Shown here: positions 36,736 to 45,400 of the stretch, piece by piece
Numbering within the stretch: the stretch's first letter is position 1
Layout: every line of letters begins with the position of its first letter
Origin: Bacteroidales bacterium
GTDB lineage: Bacteria > Bacteroidota > Bacteroidia > Bacteroidales > VadinHA17
Assembly (NCBI GenBank): GCA_020201035.1
Contig: JAIVHO010000034.1
Coordinates: 19,577 to 83,576, forward strand
Direction of reading: 5' to 3'
DNA: 64,000 bases
The notes under the pieces: model-generated
Databases searched by the model: none
The model's input: only the letters and a program-made list of their open reading frames with translations
What the model was told of the DNA's origin: nothing
Program-made: the position numbers and the translations under genes

Positions 36736-36737
36736 AT

Positions 36738-37358
36738 ATGGTATATATCCTTGACCACCCTCTGATAACCCACAAGCTGACACATATAAGGCGCAAGGGC
36801 ACCAATACCAGGAATTTCCGTACCGCCCTGAATGAAATTGCCGGGCTGATGGCCTATGAGATAACCAGGGATCTGCCAATGAGAGAGACAATTGTGGAGA
36901 CTCCCATGACAGAAACATCAACCCTTGAACTGTCGGCAGAAGTCGTTCTGGTACCCATTCTGAGAGCCGGACTGGGGATGGTTGACGGTATCCTTGGACT
37001 TATTCCCGATGCACGGGTGGGGCATATTGGAATTGCCCGTAATGAGGGAACCCTTAAACCGGAGCCTTACTATGAAAAACTTCCCGAGCGGTTTCACGAT
37101 GCCTTTGTGATGGTTCTGGACCCCATGCTTGCAACCGGTGGCAGCGCCTCTGCGGCCATCACAGCTATCAGGGAACAGGGAGCAAGGCATATCCGGCTTG
37201 TCTGTATAGTGGGTGCTCCTGAAGGGGTGGAAAGGATTGAAAAGGAACATCCTGATGTGAACATATATCTTGCAGCCCTTGACAGCGGATTGAACCATAA
37301 CGGCTACATCGTTCCCGGACTCGGAGATGCCGGCGACAGGCTTTTCGGAACAAAATAA
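36738..37358 (+). CDS. upp: Uracil phosphoribosyltransferase
   Basis: Salvages uracil to UMP with PRPP. The ATG at 36738 gives 206 residues starting M-V-Y-I-L-D-H-P-L-I-T-H-K-L. The PRPP loop D-P-M-L-A-T-G-G-S-A and the uracil-binding tail G-L-G-D-A-G-D-R-L-F-G-T are intact. It is the second gene of a two-gene unit with the 59-residue membrane protein, and ends in a strong terminator. Confidence 0.96.
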   Translation: MVYILDHPLITHKLTHIRRKGTNTRNFRTALNEIAGLMAYEITRDLPMRETIVETPMTETSTLELSAEVVLVPILRAGLGMVDGILGLIPDARVGHIGIARNEGTLKPEPYYEKLPERFHDAFVMVLDPMLATGGSASAAITAIREQGARHIRLVCIVGAPEGVERIEKEHPDVNIYLAALDSGLNHNGYIVPGLGDAGDRLFGTK

Positions 37359-37362
37359 AAAT

Positions 37363-37399
37363 AAACGGGGAGCAGATCAGGACGTTCTGCTCCCCGTTT
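37363..37399. terminator. Strong bidirectional terminator after upp
   Basis: AAACGGGGAGCAGA (37363-37376) pairs perfectly with TCTGCTCCCCGTTT (37386-37399) around a 9-base loop; T-rich DNA follows on the plus strand and an A/T tract lies on the other side. It serves the convergent upp and YIP1-like genes. Confidence 0.9.
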
Positions 37400-37426
37400 T
37401 AAATTTTTTGTTCAGATTACTCTTCG

Positions 37427-38131
37427 TTATTTTTTTTCACCCTCTTCCTGCAACTCCTTAAGGGCCTCCTCCATATCTTTTGCCATCTGGTCAAAGTTTC
37501 TTTCACCCTCCTCTGTCTCTATACCATATTCACGAAGATATTTATTTGCAGTCCGCTTTGCACCCATTCCAATCAGCATAAACAGCACCACCAGAGCAGC
37601 CAGAGCAATTGTAACAATACGGGATATACCACTCTTTCCCTTTAACGAACCGGTAAGGGCAAAATACATCAGATAGAGTCCGAAAAGATATATAACCATT
37701 GTTATCAGAAAGCCCAGCCAGAAATTTAACCCGGAAAAGAAGCCGAAGAATGCACTGACCGGCATAAGCACCATCATTGAGGCTGTAACCCTTAAATTGG
37801 CTTCAAAATCGGTACTGCCCCCGCATACAGCAGAGATGATCAGCATAATTACCGCACCTATAAAAAGACCAATAATTGCTCCAATTATAGCCCAGATAAA
37901 AGCCATAATTCCAATTGCTCCTCCAAACATTCCCCCTGCAACCGCACCTATCTTAAGGAAGCTCCAGATCAGGGTGAATATACCGGCCACAATACCGTAG
38001 AGAACAGCCTTGATAACAGGCTCACCCAGACCACCTTCGAGTGTCAGCGCCGCAAAATACTCTTTTGGTCTGGTAATGGTTTCAATTGAATCTTTAATAA
38101 ATTTGTTGAAGTTGAAAGACTCGTTACTCAT
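37427..38131 (-). CDS. YIP1-family membrane protein
   Basis: 234 residues with five to six membrane helices and the Yip1 pattern: an N-terminal R-P-K-E-Y-F-A-A-L segment, a glycine-rich helix, and a C-terminal charged coiled tail (M-A-K-D-M-E-E-A-L-K-E-L-Q). Bacterial YIP1 proteins have no settled function. The gene converges on upp over a shared terminator and is divergent from the lipoprotein at 38344 across 212 bp that show no clear motif. Confidence 0.82.
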   Translation of the reverse strand: MSNESFNFNKFIKDSIETITRPKEYFAALTLEGGLGEPVIKAVLYGIVAGIFTLIWSFLKIGAVAGGMFGGAIGIMAFIWAIIGAIIGLFIGAVIMLIISAVCGGSTDFEANLRVTASMMVLMPVSAFFGFFSGLNFWLGFLITMVIYLFGLYLMYFALTGSLKGKSGISRIVTIALAALVVLFMLIGMGAKRTANKYLREYGIETEEGERNFDQMAKDMEEALKELQEEGEKK

Positions 38132-38343
38132 AGCTTTAGGTTTTTATTTAACTAATATGCCCTGAAATCGGTTAAAACAGACACAATTTAAGATTTATTA
38201 CTGAACTTTGAAAAAATAATTACCAGCAGGCTGGGGTTTTTCCGTAAACAGACGGGCACACTTTTTGCCATAATGCCAGATATTTGCAGTCAGAAAAAGA
38301 AAGATCAGCAGTAAAACCATATAACAAATAAAACTTAAACCAG

Positions 38344-39354
38344 ATGAAAAAGATCCACCTTTCAATCCTTACAATAGTTCTCCTTATAACAGGATGCTCC
38401 TCGGCCCGAATCAGTTTTGACACCCTGGCCCCATCTCCTGTCTATATACCCTCTGATATCAAAAATGTAACCGTCATTAACCGTACCGTTCCTGAAAACA
38501 GTGAGGTCAACAGGATCGAAGGGATTATAACCGGAGAGGGTGAGGGAGATGACATTGCATTCGCTACCCTGGTTACGGCTCAACTTACAGATAATCTAAA
38601 CCGGTCTGACCGCTTCAGTGCAGGTCATTCAGATAAGGTATTGCCTGGCTCGGGGATAGGGGGAGTCCTTCCCTATCCACTGCCCTGGGAGATGGTTACT
38701 GACTTATGTAATGAATCGGGAACAGATGCATTGATAGCCCTGGAATCGTATGATTCTGATTTTACAGTTTCTGCAGCTCCTGCAATGGGAGCAAATGCAC
38801 TGGGTATAGGTACCGCCGCCAAAACAACTGTTAGGTGCGGGTTCAGGTTCTACTACCCGTCAGAGAGGATAATCCTTGATGAGTTTATCTTCTCGCATCA
38901 GCTTTCCGCTGACAATACAGCTCTGCCGGTGTTAGGTACTATAAATTCAATTGCCAGACGTAAGGAGGCCATCATGAAAGCCAGCAGTCAGGCCGGATCT
39001 GTCTATGCTTCAAGGGTGCTCCCAAACTGGATACTGACAACCAGGGAGTACTATAAAAAGGGGAAAGGAAACCCTGATCTTGAAACAGGAGCCAGGATGA
39101 TGGAGCTCAACCGGTGGAACAATGCCATTGAATCACTCTCCGCTGCAATGGAGTCGGGTCACAGAAAGGTGAGAGGAAGAGCTGCACATAATCTGGCAAT
39201 AGTATACGAGATACTGGGAGATCTGAATAATGCTTCTGAATGGGCTGCAGTTGCATGGGGTGAATACCGTGAAAAAAGGTCAAGAGAGTACAGTCGGCAC
39301 CTTAGGGACCGCATAAACCAGCAAAGGCTCCTTGAACAACAGCTAAATGAATAA
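38344..39354 (+). CDS. Lipoprotein of the DUF6340 type with TPR-like end
   Basis: 336 residues. The start M-K-K-I-H-L-S-I-L-T-I-V-L-L-I-T-G-C-S-S is a lipoprotein signal with the cysteine at residue 18. The region after it (I-P-S-D-I-K-N-V-T-V-I-N-R) matches what I remember of DUF6340 proteins; this family call is tentative. Residues 250-310 contain a TPR-like pair (L-N-R-W-N-N-A-I-E-S-L and A-A-H-N-L-A-I-V-Y-E-I-L-G-D-L). Probably anchored to the outer membrane. Function unknown. Confidence 0.72.
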   Translation: MKKIHLSILTIVLLITGCSSARISFDTLAPSPVYIPSDIKNVTVINRTVPENSEVNRIEGIITGEGEGDDIAFATLVTAQLTDNLNRSDRFSAGHSDKVLPGSGIGGVLPYPLPWEMVTDLCNESGTDALIALESYDSDFTVSAAPAMGANALGIGTAAKTTVRCGFRFYYPSERIILDEFIFSHQLSADNTALPVLGTINSIARRKEAIMKASSQAGSVYASRVLPNWILTTREYYKKGKGNPDLETGARMMELNRWNNAIESLSAAMESGHRKVRGRAAHNLAIVYEILGDLNNASEWAAVAWGEYREKRSREYSRHLRDRINQQRLLEQQLNE

Positions 39355-39401
39355 ACAATAAAAAAATATTGCATAATTGTAGTGTTTGTAAAAAAAATAG
39401 A

Positions 39402-39409
39402 TAATTTTG
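39402..39409 (+). promoter_or_regulatory. Candidate -7 element for the trpB leader
   Basis: TAATTTTG matches TAnnTTTG. An ATTG box lies 22 bp upstream (39376-39379), slightly beyond the usual spacing. The expected transcript would begin about six bases before the leader peptide ATG. Confidence 0.5.
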
Positions 39410-39421
39410 ACCCCTGTGAAA

Positions 39422-39493
39422 ATGATAAAAGGACATAATTGGTGCTGGCACGGTAAAAAAAATATTACTGTGAGCAATGCTGTTATGTTATGA
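39422..39493 (+). CDS. Putative trp leader peptide (23 aa)
   Basis: ATG 39422 to TGA 39491-39493 reads M-I-K-G-H-N-W-C-W-H-G-K-K-N-I-T-V-S-N-A-V-M-L. Two Trp codons flank a Cys codon near the start; Trp is rare, so this pair directly upstream of trpB is notable. A strong hairpin follows 27 bases after the stop and trpB starts 104 bases after it. It fits transcriptional or translational attenuation by charged tRNA-Trp. No experimental or family evidence is available here. Confidence 0.55.
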   Translation: MIKGHNWCWHGKKNITVSNAVML

Positions 39494-39520
39494 TATAGGA
39501 TAAAAAATCCATCAGGAATT

Positions 39521-39550
39521 GAAAGGCACGCTGTTCACAGCGTGCCTTTC
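39521..39550 (+). promoter_or_regulatory. Hairpin between the Trp-codon leader and trpB
   Basis: GAAAGGCACGCT (39521-39532) pairs perfectly with AGCGTGCCTTTC (39539-39550) around GTTCAC. There is no T-run after it, so it may act on translation or as a weak terminator. The six bases GGCACG in the left arm also occur in the leader frame at 39447-39452, overlapping the second Trp codon, so either could pair with CGTGCC at 39541-39546. Confidence 0.6.
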
Positions 39551-39597
39551 CTGTTTCAGGACCCCGGAATCATTACTAATCAATAAATAATTTAAAA

Positions 39598-40953
39598 ATG
39601 GAAAAGACAAGGAAATTTTTACTGGAAGAGAGTGAGATGCCAACAAGATGGTACAATATACAGGCTGATATGCCCAACAGGCCATTGCCCCCCCTTCACC
39701 CTGTCACCAGGGAGCCCATAGGGCCGGAGGACCTTGCCCCGCTCTTCCCGATGGAGCTTATAAAACAGGAGGTCTCAACAGAACAATATATAGATATTCC
39801 GGGTGAAATACTGGATCTCTACCGCACCTACAGACCCAGTCCGCTCTTCAGAGCGTATGGCCTGGAAAAGGCAATTGGTACAAATTGTAAAATATACTAT
39901 AAGTATGAGGGGGGCAGCTATGCCGGATCTCACAAGGCAAATACCGCTATTGCCCAGGCATATTACAACAAGATGGAGGGGGTTAAAAAGATTACTACGG
40001 AGACAGGTGCCGGTCAGTGGGGATCAGCACTCAGCTTTGCCTGCAACCATTTCGGCATTGAACTGGAGGTCTATATGGTAAGAATCAGCTATGACCAGAA
40101 ACCATACCGCAAGCTGATGATGAACACATATAATGCTACAGTTATTCCATCACCCAGCAATTTAACGAATTCAGGCAGAAAGATACTTGAGCAGTTCCCT
40201 GACTCACCCGGCAGCCTGGGAATAGCTATCTCTGAGGCTGTTGAAAAAGCTGCCTCTGACCCTGAAACCAAATATTCACTTGGAAGCGTTCTTAACCATG
40301 TACTGCTGCACCAGACAATCATAGGGGAGGAGTCACTGCTGCAGATGGAAAAAGCCGGTGATTATCCTGATGTTGTAATAGGATGCTTTGGCGGCGGATC
40401 CAATTTTGCCGGGATATCATTCCCCTTTATCAGGGAGAATCTTCTTAAAGGGAAAAAAACACGCCTGCTGACAATTGAACCTGCGTCCTGCCCCAAGCTT
40501 ACCAAAGGGAAATTTATGTATGATTATGGTGATACGGTTGGAATGACACCCCTGCTGCCCATGTACACTCTTGGTCACAATTTTATTCCGGCAAAGATAC
40601 ATGCCGGAGGCTTAAGGTATCACGGTGCAGGAGTGCTGGTAAGCCAGTTGCTTAAGGATGGCCTGGTTGAAGCAGAATCAAAACTGCAGAAGGATTGCTT
40701 TGAAAACGGGGTAATATTTGCACGGAGTGAAGGAATAATTCCGGCGCCCGAATCGACTTACGCCATAACGGGAGCTGTTGATGAGGCCCGGCGTGCAGAT
40801 GCCGCCGGTACACAAAAGACTATTCTCTTTAACCTTAGCGGACACGGACACTTTGATCTTACATCCTACGAGAAATACTTCGCAGGAGACCTTGAAGACC
40901 ATGAACTGACCGATCTTGATATTGAGAAGACACTGTCAGAAATAACCTTCTGA
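39598..40953 (+). CDS. trpB: Tryptophan synthase beta chain, TrpB2-like
   Basis: 451 residues, longer than canonical TrpB (about 395) because of an N-terminal extension of some 60 residues, as in the TrpB2 group. The PLP lysine is K113 in G-S-H-K-A-N-T-A and the catalytic glutamate is E136 in T-T-E-T-G-A-G-Q-W-G. C-terminal phosphate-binding G-C-F-G-G-G-S-N is present. No trpA or other trp gene is near. TrpB2 enzymes may make tryptophan from indole and serine without TrpA or serve other roles; the Trp-codon leader upstream favours a tryptophan role. Confidence 0.9.
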   Translation: MEKTRKFLLEESEMPTRWYNIQADMPNRPLPPLHPVTREPIGPEDLAPLFPMELIKQEVSTEQYIDIPGEILDLYRTYRPSPLFRAYGLEKAIGTNCKIYYKYEGGSYAGSHKANTAIAQAYYNKMEGVKKITTETGAGQWGSALSFACNHFGIELEVYMVRISYDQKPYRKLMMNTYNATVIPSPSNLTNSGRKILEQFPDSPGSLGIAISEAVEKAASDPETKYSLGSVLNHVLLHQTIIGEESLLQMEKAGDYPDVVIGCFGGGSNFAGISFPFIRENLLKGKKTRLLTIEPASCPKLTKGKFMYDYGDTVGMTPLLPMYTLGHNFIPAKIHAGGLRYHGAGVLVSQLLKDGLVEAESKLQKDCFENGVIFARSEGIIPAPESTYAITGAVDEARRADAAGTQKTILFNLSGHGHFDLTSYEKYFAGDLEDHELTDLDIEKTLSEITF

Positions 40954-40993
40954 GGAATCCCCCGAACTGTTTATCTCCGGTTTTACAGGTTTT

Positions 40994-41017
40994 AAGGGGT
41001 GCCGGATGGCACCCCTT
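40994..41017. terminator. Hairpin between convergent trpB and desulfhydrase-like gene
   Basis: AAGGGGTGCC (40994-41003) and GGCACCCCTT (41008-41017) form a perfect 10-bp stem with a GGAT loop between two convergent genes. T-runs are short, so it is a probable bidirectional terminator. Confidence 0.7.
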
Positions 41018-41070
41018 CCTTATTCAAAAAGCTGGATGGCACCCCTTCCTTATTCAAAAAGCTGAATGGC
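41011..41070. repeat. 30-bp tandem duplication at a gene end
   Basis: Two copies of ACCCCTTCCTTATTCAAAAA-GCTGGATGGC (second with one change) at 41011-41040 and 41041-41070. The duplication includes the last codons and stop of the minus-strand gene, so a second copy of its 3' end lies just beyond the true stop. It also overlaps the right arm of the hairpin. Confidence 0.85.
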
Positions 41071-42045
41071 CCCTCCGGTGTGGATAAAAAGAGTATCCTC
41101 TTCTCTGGCAAAAGCACCCCTGGCAGAGTAATCGAGCAGAGCAGCAGCAGCCTTTCCCGTATAGACATAATCCAGAAATACACCTTCACTGCGGGCAAAC
41201 CTGGTTACCGCCTCCTCACATTCCGGGGTGTTAACCCTGTAACCGGCCCCCAGATAGTTGTCATCAACAATTACTGCCTTTTCCACCTCCTCACGGGCAA
41301 ATTCATAATTATGAAACCGTAGCAATGCAGCTGCAATGGCAGAGACCTTCTCCCTCTGCTCAACTGCCTGCCGGGCAACAGAAACACCGGTAATATCACC
41401 CTGCCAACCTGATATCAGTTTCCCTGCCACCAGCCCTGCCTGTGTTCCTGCTGAGCCCGATGCAACAAATATCCTGGAAAAGTCAACTCCCCGTTCATTA
41501 CCATAACTGATAATCTCTCCCATGGCTTTTATATACCCCGTACTTCCAATATTGTCAGATCCTCCCACAGCCATAAAATAGGGATTACCGCCATCATTCC
41601 TCAGCTTTTCAATCTGCCTGCTACACAGATCCAGAATCTCACTCTCCTTTTCACTCTCAGTAAATTCAACTGAAGCCCCCACCAGCCTGTCGAGCAGCAG
41701 ATTGCCGCCAGGCACTACCGGCTCACTCCCCGATAGAATCAGATATGCATCCAGTCCCTTTACAGCCGCTGCTGCTGAAGCTATCCTGCACCAGTTTGAC
41801 TGAACCGAACCGAAGGTGACAATTGAGTCACACCCCCTCTCCATAGCATCCCGGATCAGATAATCCAGCTTCCTGCTCTTATTGCCCCCGAATGCAAATC
41901 CGGTCATATCATCCCTCTTACACCACAGTCTGGTTCCATACAGATCTGTAAGCACCGGCAATAGGTGTAGCGGTGTAGGCAGCACTGAAAACCCGCAGGA
42001 AGGAACACTCCCTGACACACCAAAAAGAATTTCCGGATCAACCAT
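41050..42045 (-). CDS. PLP-dependent D-cysteine desulfhydrase / ACC deaminase-family enzyme
   Basis: 331 residues of fold-type II. The PLP lysine fits G-G-N-K-S-R-K-L-D-Y, after W-C-K-R-D-D-M-T-G-F-A-F; Q-S-N-W-C-R is the substrate-carboxylate region and S-G-S-A-G-T-Q-A-G the phosphate loop. The family degrades D-cysteine to pyruvate, sulfide and ammonia or opens aminocyclopropane carboxylate; the sequence alone does not separate these, and the bacterial majority are desulfhydrases. The stop is inside a 30-bp tandem duplication. Confidence 0.86.
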   Translation of the reverse strand: MVDPEILFGVSGSVPSCGFSVLPTPLHLLPVLTDLYGTRLWCKRDDMTGFAFGGNKSRKLDYLIRDAMERGCDSIVTFGSVQSNWCRIASAAAAVKGLDAYLILSGSEPVVPGGNLLLDRLVGASVEFTESEKESEILDLCSRQIEKLRNDGGNPYFMAVGGSDNIGSTGYIKAMGEIISYGNERGVDFSRIFVASGSAGTQAGLVAGKLISGWQGDITGVSVARQAVEQREKVSAIAAALLRFHNYEFAREEVEKAVIVDDNYLGAGYRVNTPECEEAVTRFARSEGVFLDYVYTGKAAAALLDYSARGAFAREEDTLFIHTGGAIQLFE

Positions 42046-42260
42046 AACCCATTTTTTTTGTTAAAGTAAAATTATTTGAAGCTAAAAATCATATGGCTTT
42101 CCTGATTTTATTTCATTTCTTCATAACTTTAACTTTCCCGGTGTGCATAACATCGAAAATCAGTAACCGGTTACCCGGAACTACGAGTATGATACTATTG
42201 CAAGCATAACCCATGATCCAGATATCCGCACCCTTATATTACGCAACACTCAAATAATCT

Positions 42261-42281
42261 ATTAAATAACAGTTATTTAAT
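42261..42281. promoter_or_regulatory. Perfect 21-bp palindrome upstream of leader copy B
   Basis: ATTAAATAAC-A-GTTATTTAAT, a perfect 10-bp inverted repeat with one central base, 14 bp before the conserved leader. Its right arm overlaps a TAATTTA that could be a poor -7 box. Leader copy A lacks it. Possible operator. Confidence 0.5.
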
Positions 42282-42294
42282 TTATATCAATCCT

Positions 42295-42433
42295 ATGAAC
42301 CGAACGTGTTCTTTTTTAAGCATAAATATCACAAAAGAGTATGTTTAAAAAATATTATGCGAGAGCGAAGCGGTTCCATTCGTTCTCAATTTTTTATTAA
42401 CTTCTTGTCAGATAATTACAAAATTTTAAACGT
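42295..42433 (+). promoter_or_regulatory. Conserved structured leader, copy B
   Basis: Partner of 31249-31388. Stem 1 pairs 42312-42324 with 42340-42352; stem 2 pairs 42361-42369 with 42379-42387 around the identical loop GCGGTTCCA, followed by AATTTTTT. The identity stops at the ATG, although the proteins encoded downstream are unrelated. Confidence 0.75.
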
Positions 42434-45400
42434 ATGAATAAACTTATCCTCTTCCTGATGCTAATTTCTCCGGTGGCGGCAGCTACTGACGGAGGTACAA
42501 TGCTTTTGAGGCAACCAACCATACATGGTGACCACATTGTATTCGTTTACGCCAATGACCTGTGGTTAGGATCCACAGCCGGCGGTGACGCTCACCGGAT
42601 CACATCATCAACCGGAGCAGAAACAAATCCTCATTTTTCACCTGACGGAGAATGGATTGCTTTTACCGGACAGTATGACGGGAACAGTGATGTCTATCTT
42701 ATCCCTGCAGAGGGTGGTGAGCCGGTTCGGTTAACATATCACCCCGGCGCGGATATAGTGCAGGGATGGATGCCCGGTAACGACCGGATAGTTTTCCAGA
42801 GTGGCAGAAACGGCCATCCTACCAGATCATCAAGACTTTATACCGTTGCAGTTGCCGGCGGCACACCGAAACCGCTTCCTGTAGTCAGGGCAGCTTACGG
42901 AGAGGTGTCACCTGATGCGAGATATCTCGCATATACACCCATAACATTCTGGGATCCGGAATGGAGAAACTATCGCGGAGGACAGGCACAGCCAATCTGG
43001 ATAGTTGATCTTGAAACACTCTCCCTGCAACAGACTCCCCGCACCGACAATGAAAGGCATATGGATCCTGTATGGCACGGCGACAAGGTCTTCTTCATCT
43101 CTGAAAGGGACTTTGCCTCAAATATCTGGGCATACGATTTAACTGATGGCACTGTTCACCAGCACACATTCCATGGAGATTTCGATGTAAAAAGCATTGA
43201 CTCTGACGGAAAAAATATTGTTTATGAACAGGGGGGCCGGCTGCATATTCTGAATCCGGCAACCGGGAATACCACAACCCCCTTAATTGATGTTAAGGGA
43301 GATTTTCACTGGGCCCGTGAAAGATGGGAGGAGATCAATCCCGCAAGATTAACCAACGGCAATATTTCTGCAACAGGCCAGAGGGCAATTTTTGAATACA
43401 GGGGCGAGATACTTACCATACCGGCCGACAAGGGATCATGGAGAAATATTACCCAGACTCCCGGTATTGCCGACAGATACCCGGTATGGTCACCCAAAGG
43501 TGACAGGATTGCCTGGTTCAGCGATAAGGTAGGTGAATATCAGCTGGTGATTGCCGACCAGGACGGCTCAAACAGGAAAACTATCCCGATTGACAACCCA
43601 AGTTTCTTTTTCCGTCCTGAATGGTCTCCAGACGGAAAACAGATAGCCTTTACCGACACTCACTATAACCTGTGGATTGTAAATATTGAATCAGATAAAT
43701 CATTTATCGCAGACTCCGACAACTATGCACATCCTGACCGATCCATGAACCCGGTATGGTCACCGGACTCACGATGGGTAGCATATGCAAAAATCCTGGA
43801 GAACCAGCATAAAGCCATTATGGTCTGTAATGCTGAAACAGGTGAACGCATTCAGATTACAGACGGCATGGCAGATGCAATATCTCCTGTGTGGGATAAA
43901 TCGGGTAAATACATCTTTTTTCTTGCCAGTACCAGTTTCGGACTTGGAACGGGATGGCTTGATATGAGCTCTTACGATGTAAAAACAACCAGGTCTCTCT
44001 ACCTGGTACTTCTTTCAGATAAAACCCCAAGCCCGTTTCTACCCACCAGCGACGAAGAGGAGCCCTCTTCAAAACAGGAAGCGGATAAAAAGTCAGAGTC
44101 GGGTAAAAAGAGTACCAGAAAGGAGAGCGAACAACCCGATACCGAAGAAGCAGAAGAAGTTAAGAAAGTTGTGATTGACGCTGCCGGTATTAACCTCAGA
44201 ATTGTGGCAGCAGATATAAGCGAAGGTGAATACACCGCCCTGTTACCAGGACCTGAAGGAACACTTTTTATTGTTCAGAATCAGCCGGGTTCGAGGGGAT
44301 CCAACCTCATGAAGTATACTGTAACTGATAATGAGGCAAAAACCTTTATGGAAAATTTCCGGCAGGGGAAGGTGTCAGCCGACAGGCAGAAAATACTATG
44401 GCAGAGCGGCAACAACTGGGGAATAACCGATACCAAACAGACTCCAGTCAAAACCGATGACGATAAAATAGAAACAACCGGATTAATGGTTAAGGTTGAT
44501 CCTTCTGCCGAATGGCAGCAGATATTCCGCGAAGGGTGGCGTTACCAGAGAGACTTCCTCTATGTAGACAATACACATGGCGCACCATGGAACGATGTCT
44601 TTGAATGGTACAGTCCGTGGGTCAAGCATGTAAGACACCGTGCTGAGATGAACTATATTATTGATATCCTTGGAGGGGAGATTGCTGTGGGTCACTCCTA
44701 TACCTCCGGCGGTGATTTCCCGGAGGTTAAGAGTGTGCCGGTCGGGCTCCTGGGGGCAGATTATAAAGCTGCTGAGGGGCGGTATATGATAACCCGAATC
44801 TATACTGCTGAAAACTGGAATCCCTCCCTTGTGGCACCCCTCGGTATGCCGGGCATGGACGTGGCTGAAGGAGATTTCCTGATTGCCGTTAACAACAGAC
44901 AGATCACTGACCGGGAGAACCTCTACAGTTTCTTCGAAGGAACGGCCGGAACAACAATTAAACTTACCGTAAGCAAAAATGCTGATGGGTCGGATTCCCG
45001 CGACCTGACGGTTAAACCAGTGTCAAATGAAAATCAGCTCAGAACAACCTGGTGGGTTGAATCAAACCGGCGCCTTGTTGACTCCCTGTCACAAGGCAAA
45101 CTGGCATATGTATGGCTTCCCAATACAGGTGCAGGAGGATACAGTAACTTTAACAGGTACTATTTTGCTCAGCAGGACAGACAGGGAGCAATAATTGATG
45201 AAAGAAACAATGGCGGCGGGTCCGCAGCTGACTATATAGTTGATGTATTATCAAGAGAGCTGATAGGCTACTTTAACAGTCGGACAAATACACGACGCCC
45301 GTTTACAACACCCATGGCCGGACTATGGGGCCCCAAGGTGATGATTATTAATGAAAGAGCAGGTTCCGGCGGAGATCTGATGCCTTACCTTTTCAGGGAG

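Larger units (their letters stand above)
42046..42433. other. 388-bp gene-free region upstream of the tricorn homologue
   Basis: The first 215 bases are AT-rich with no feature I recognise. A 21-bp palindrome lies at 42261-42281 and the conserved leader copy B at 42295-42433. Confidence 0.7.

Noticed and set aside
40992..41198. Small minus-strand frame with a repeated N-K-E-G-V-P-S segment
   Set aside because: It is the desulfhydrase-like gene end and its tandem duplication read in the wrong frame.
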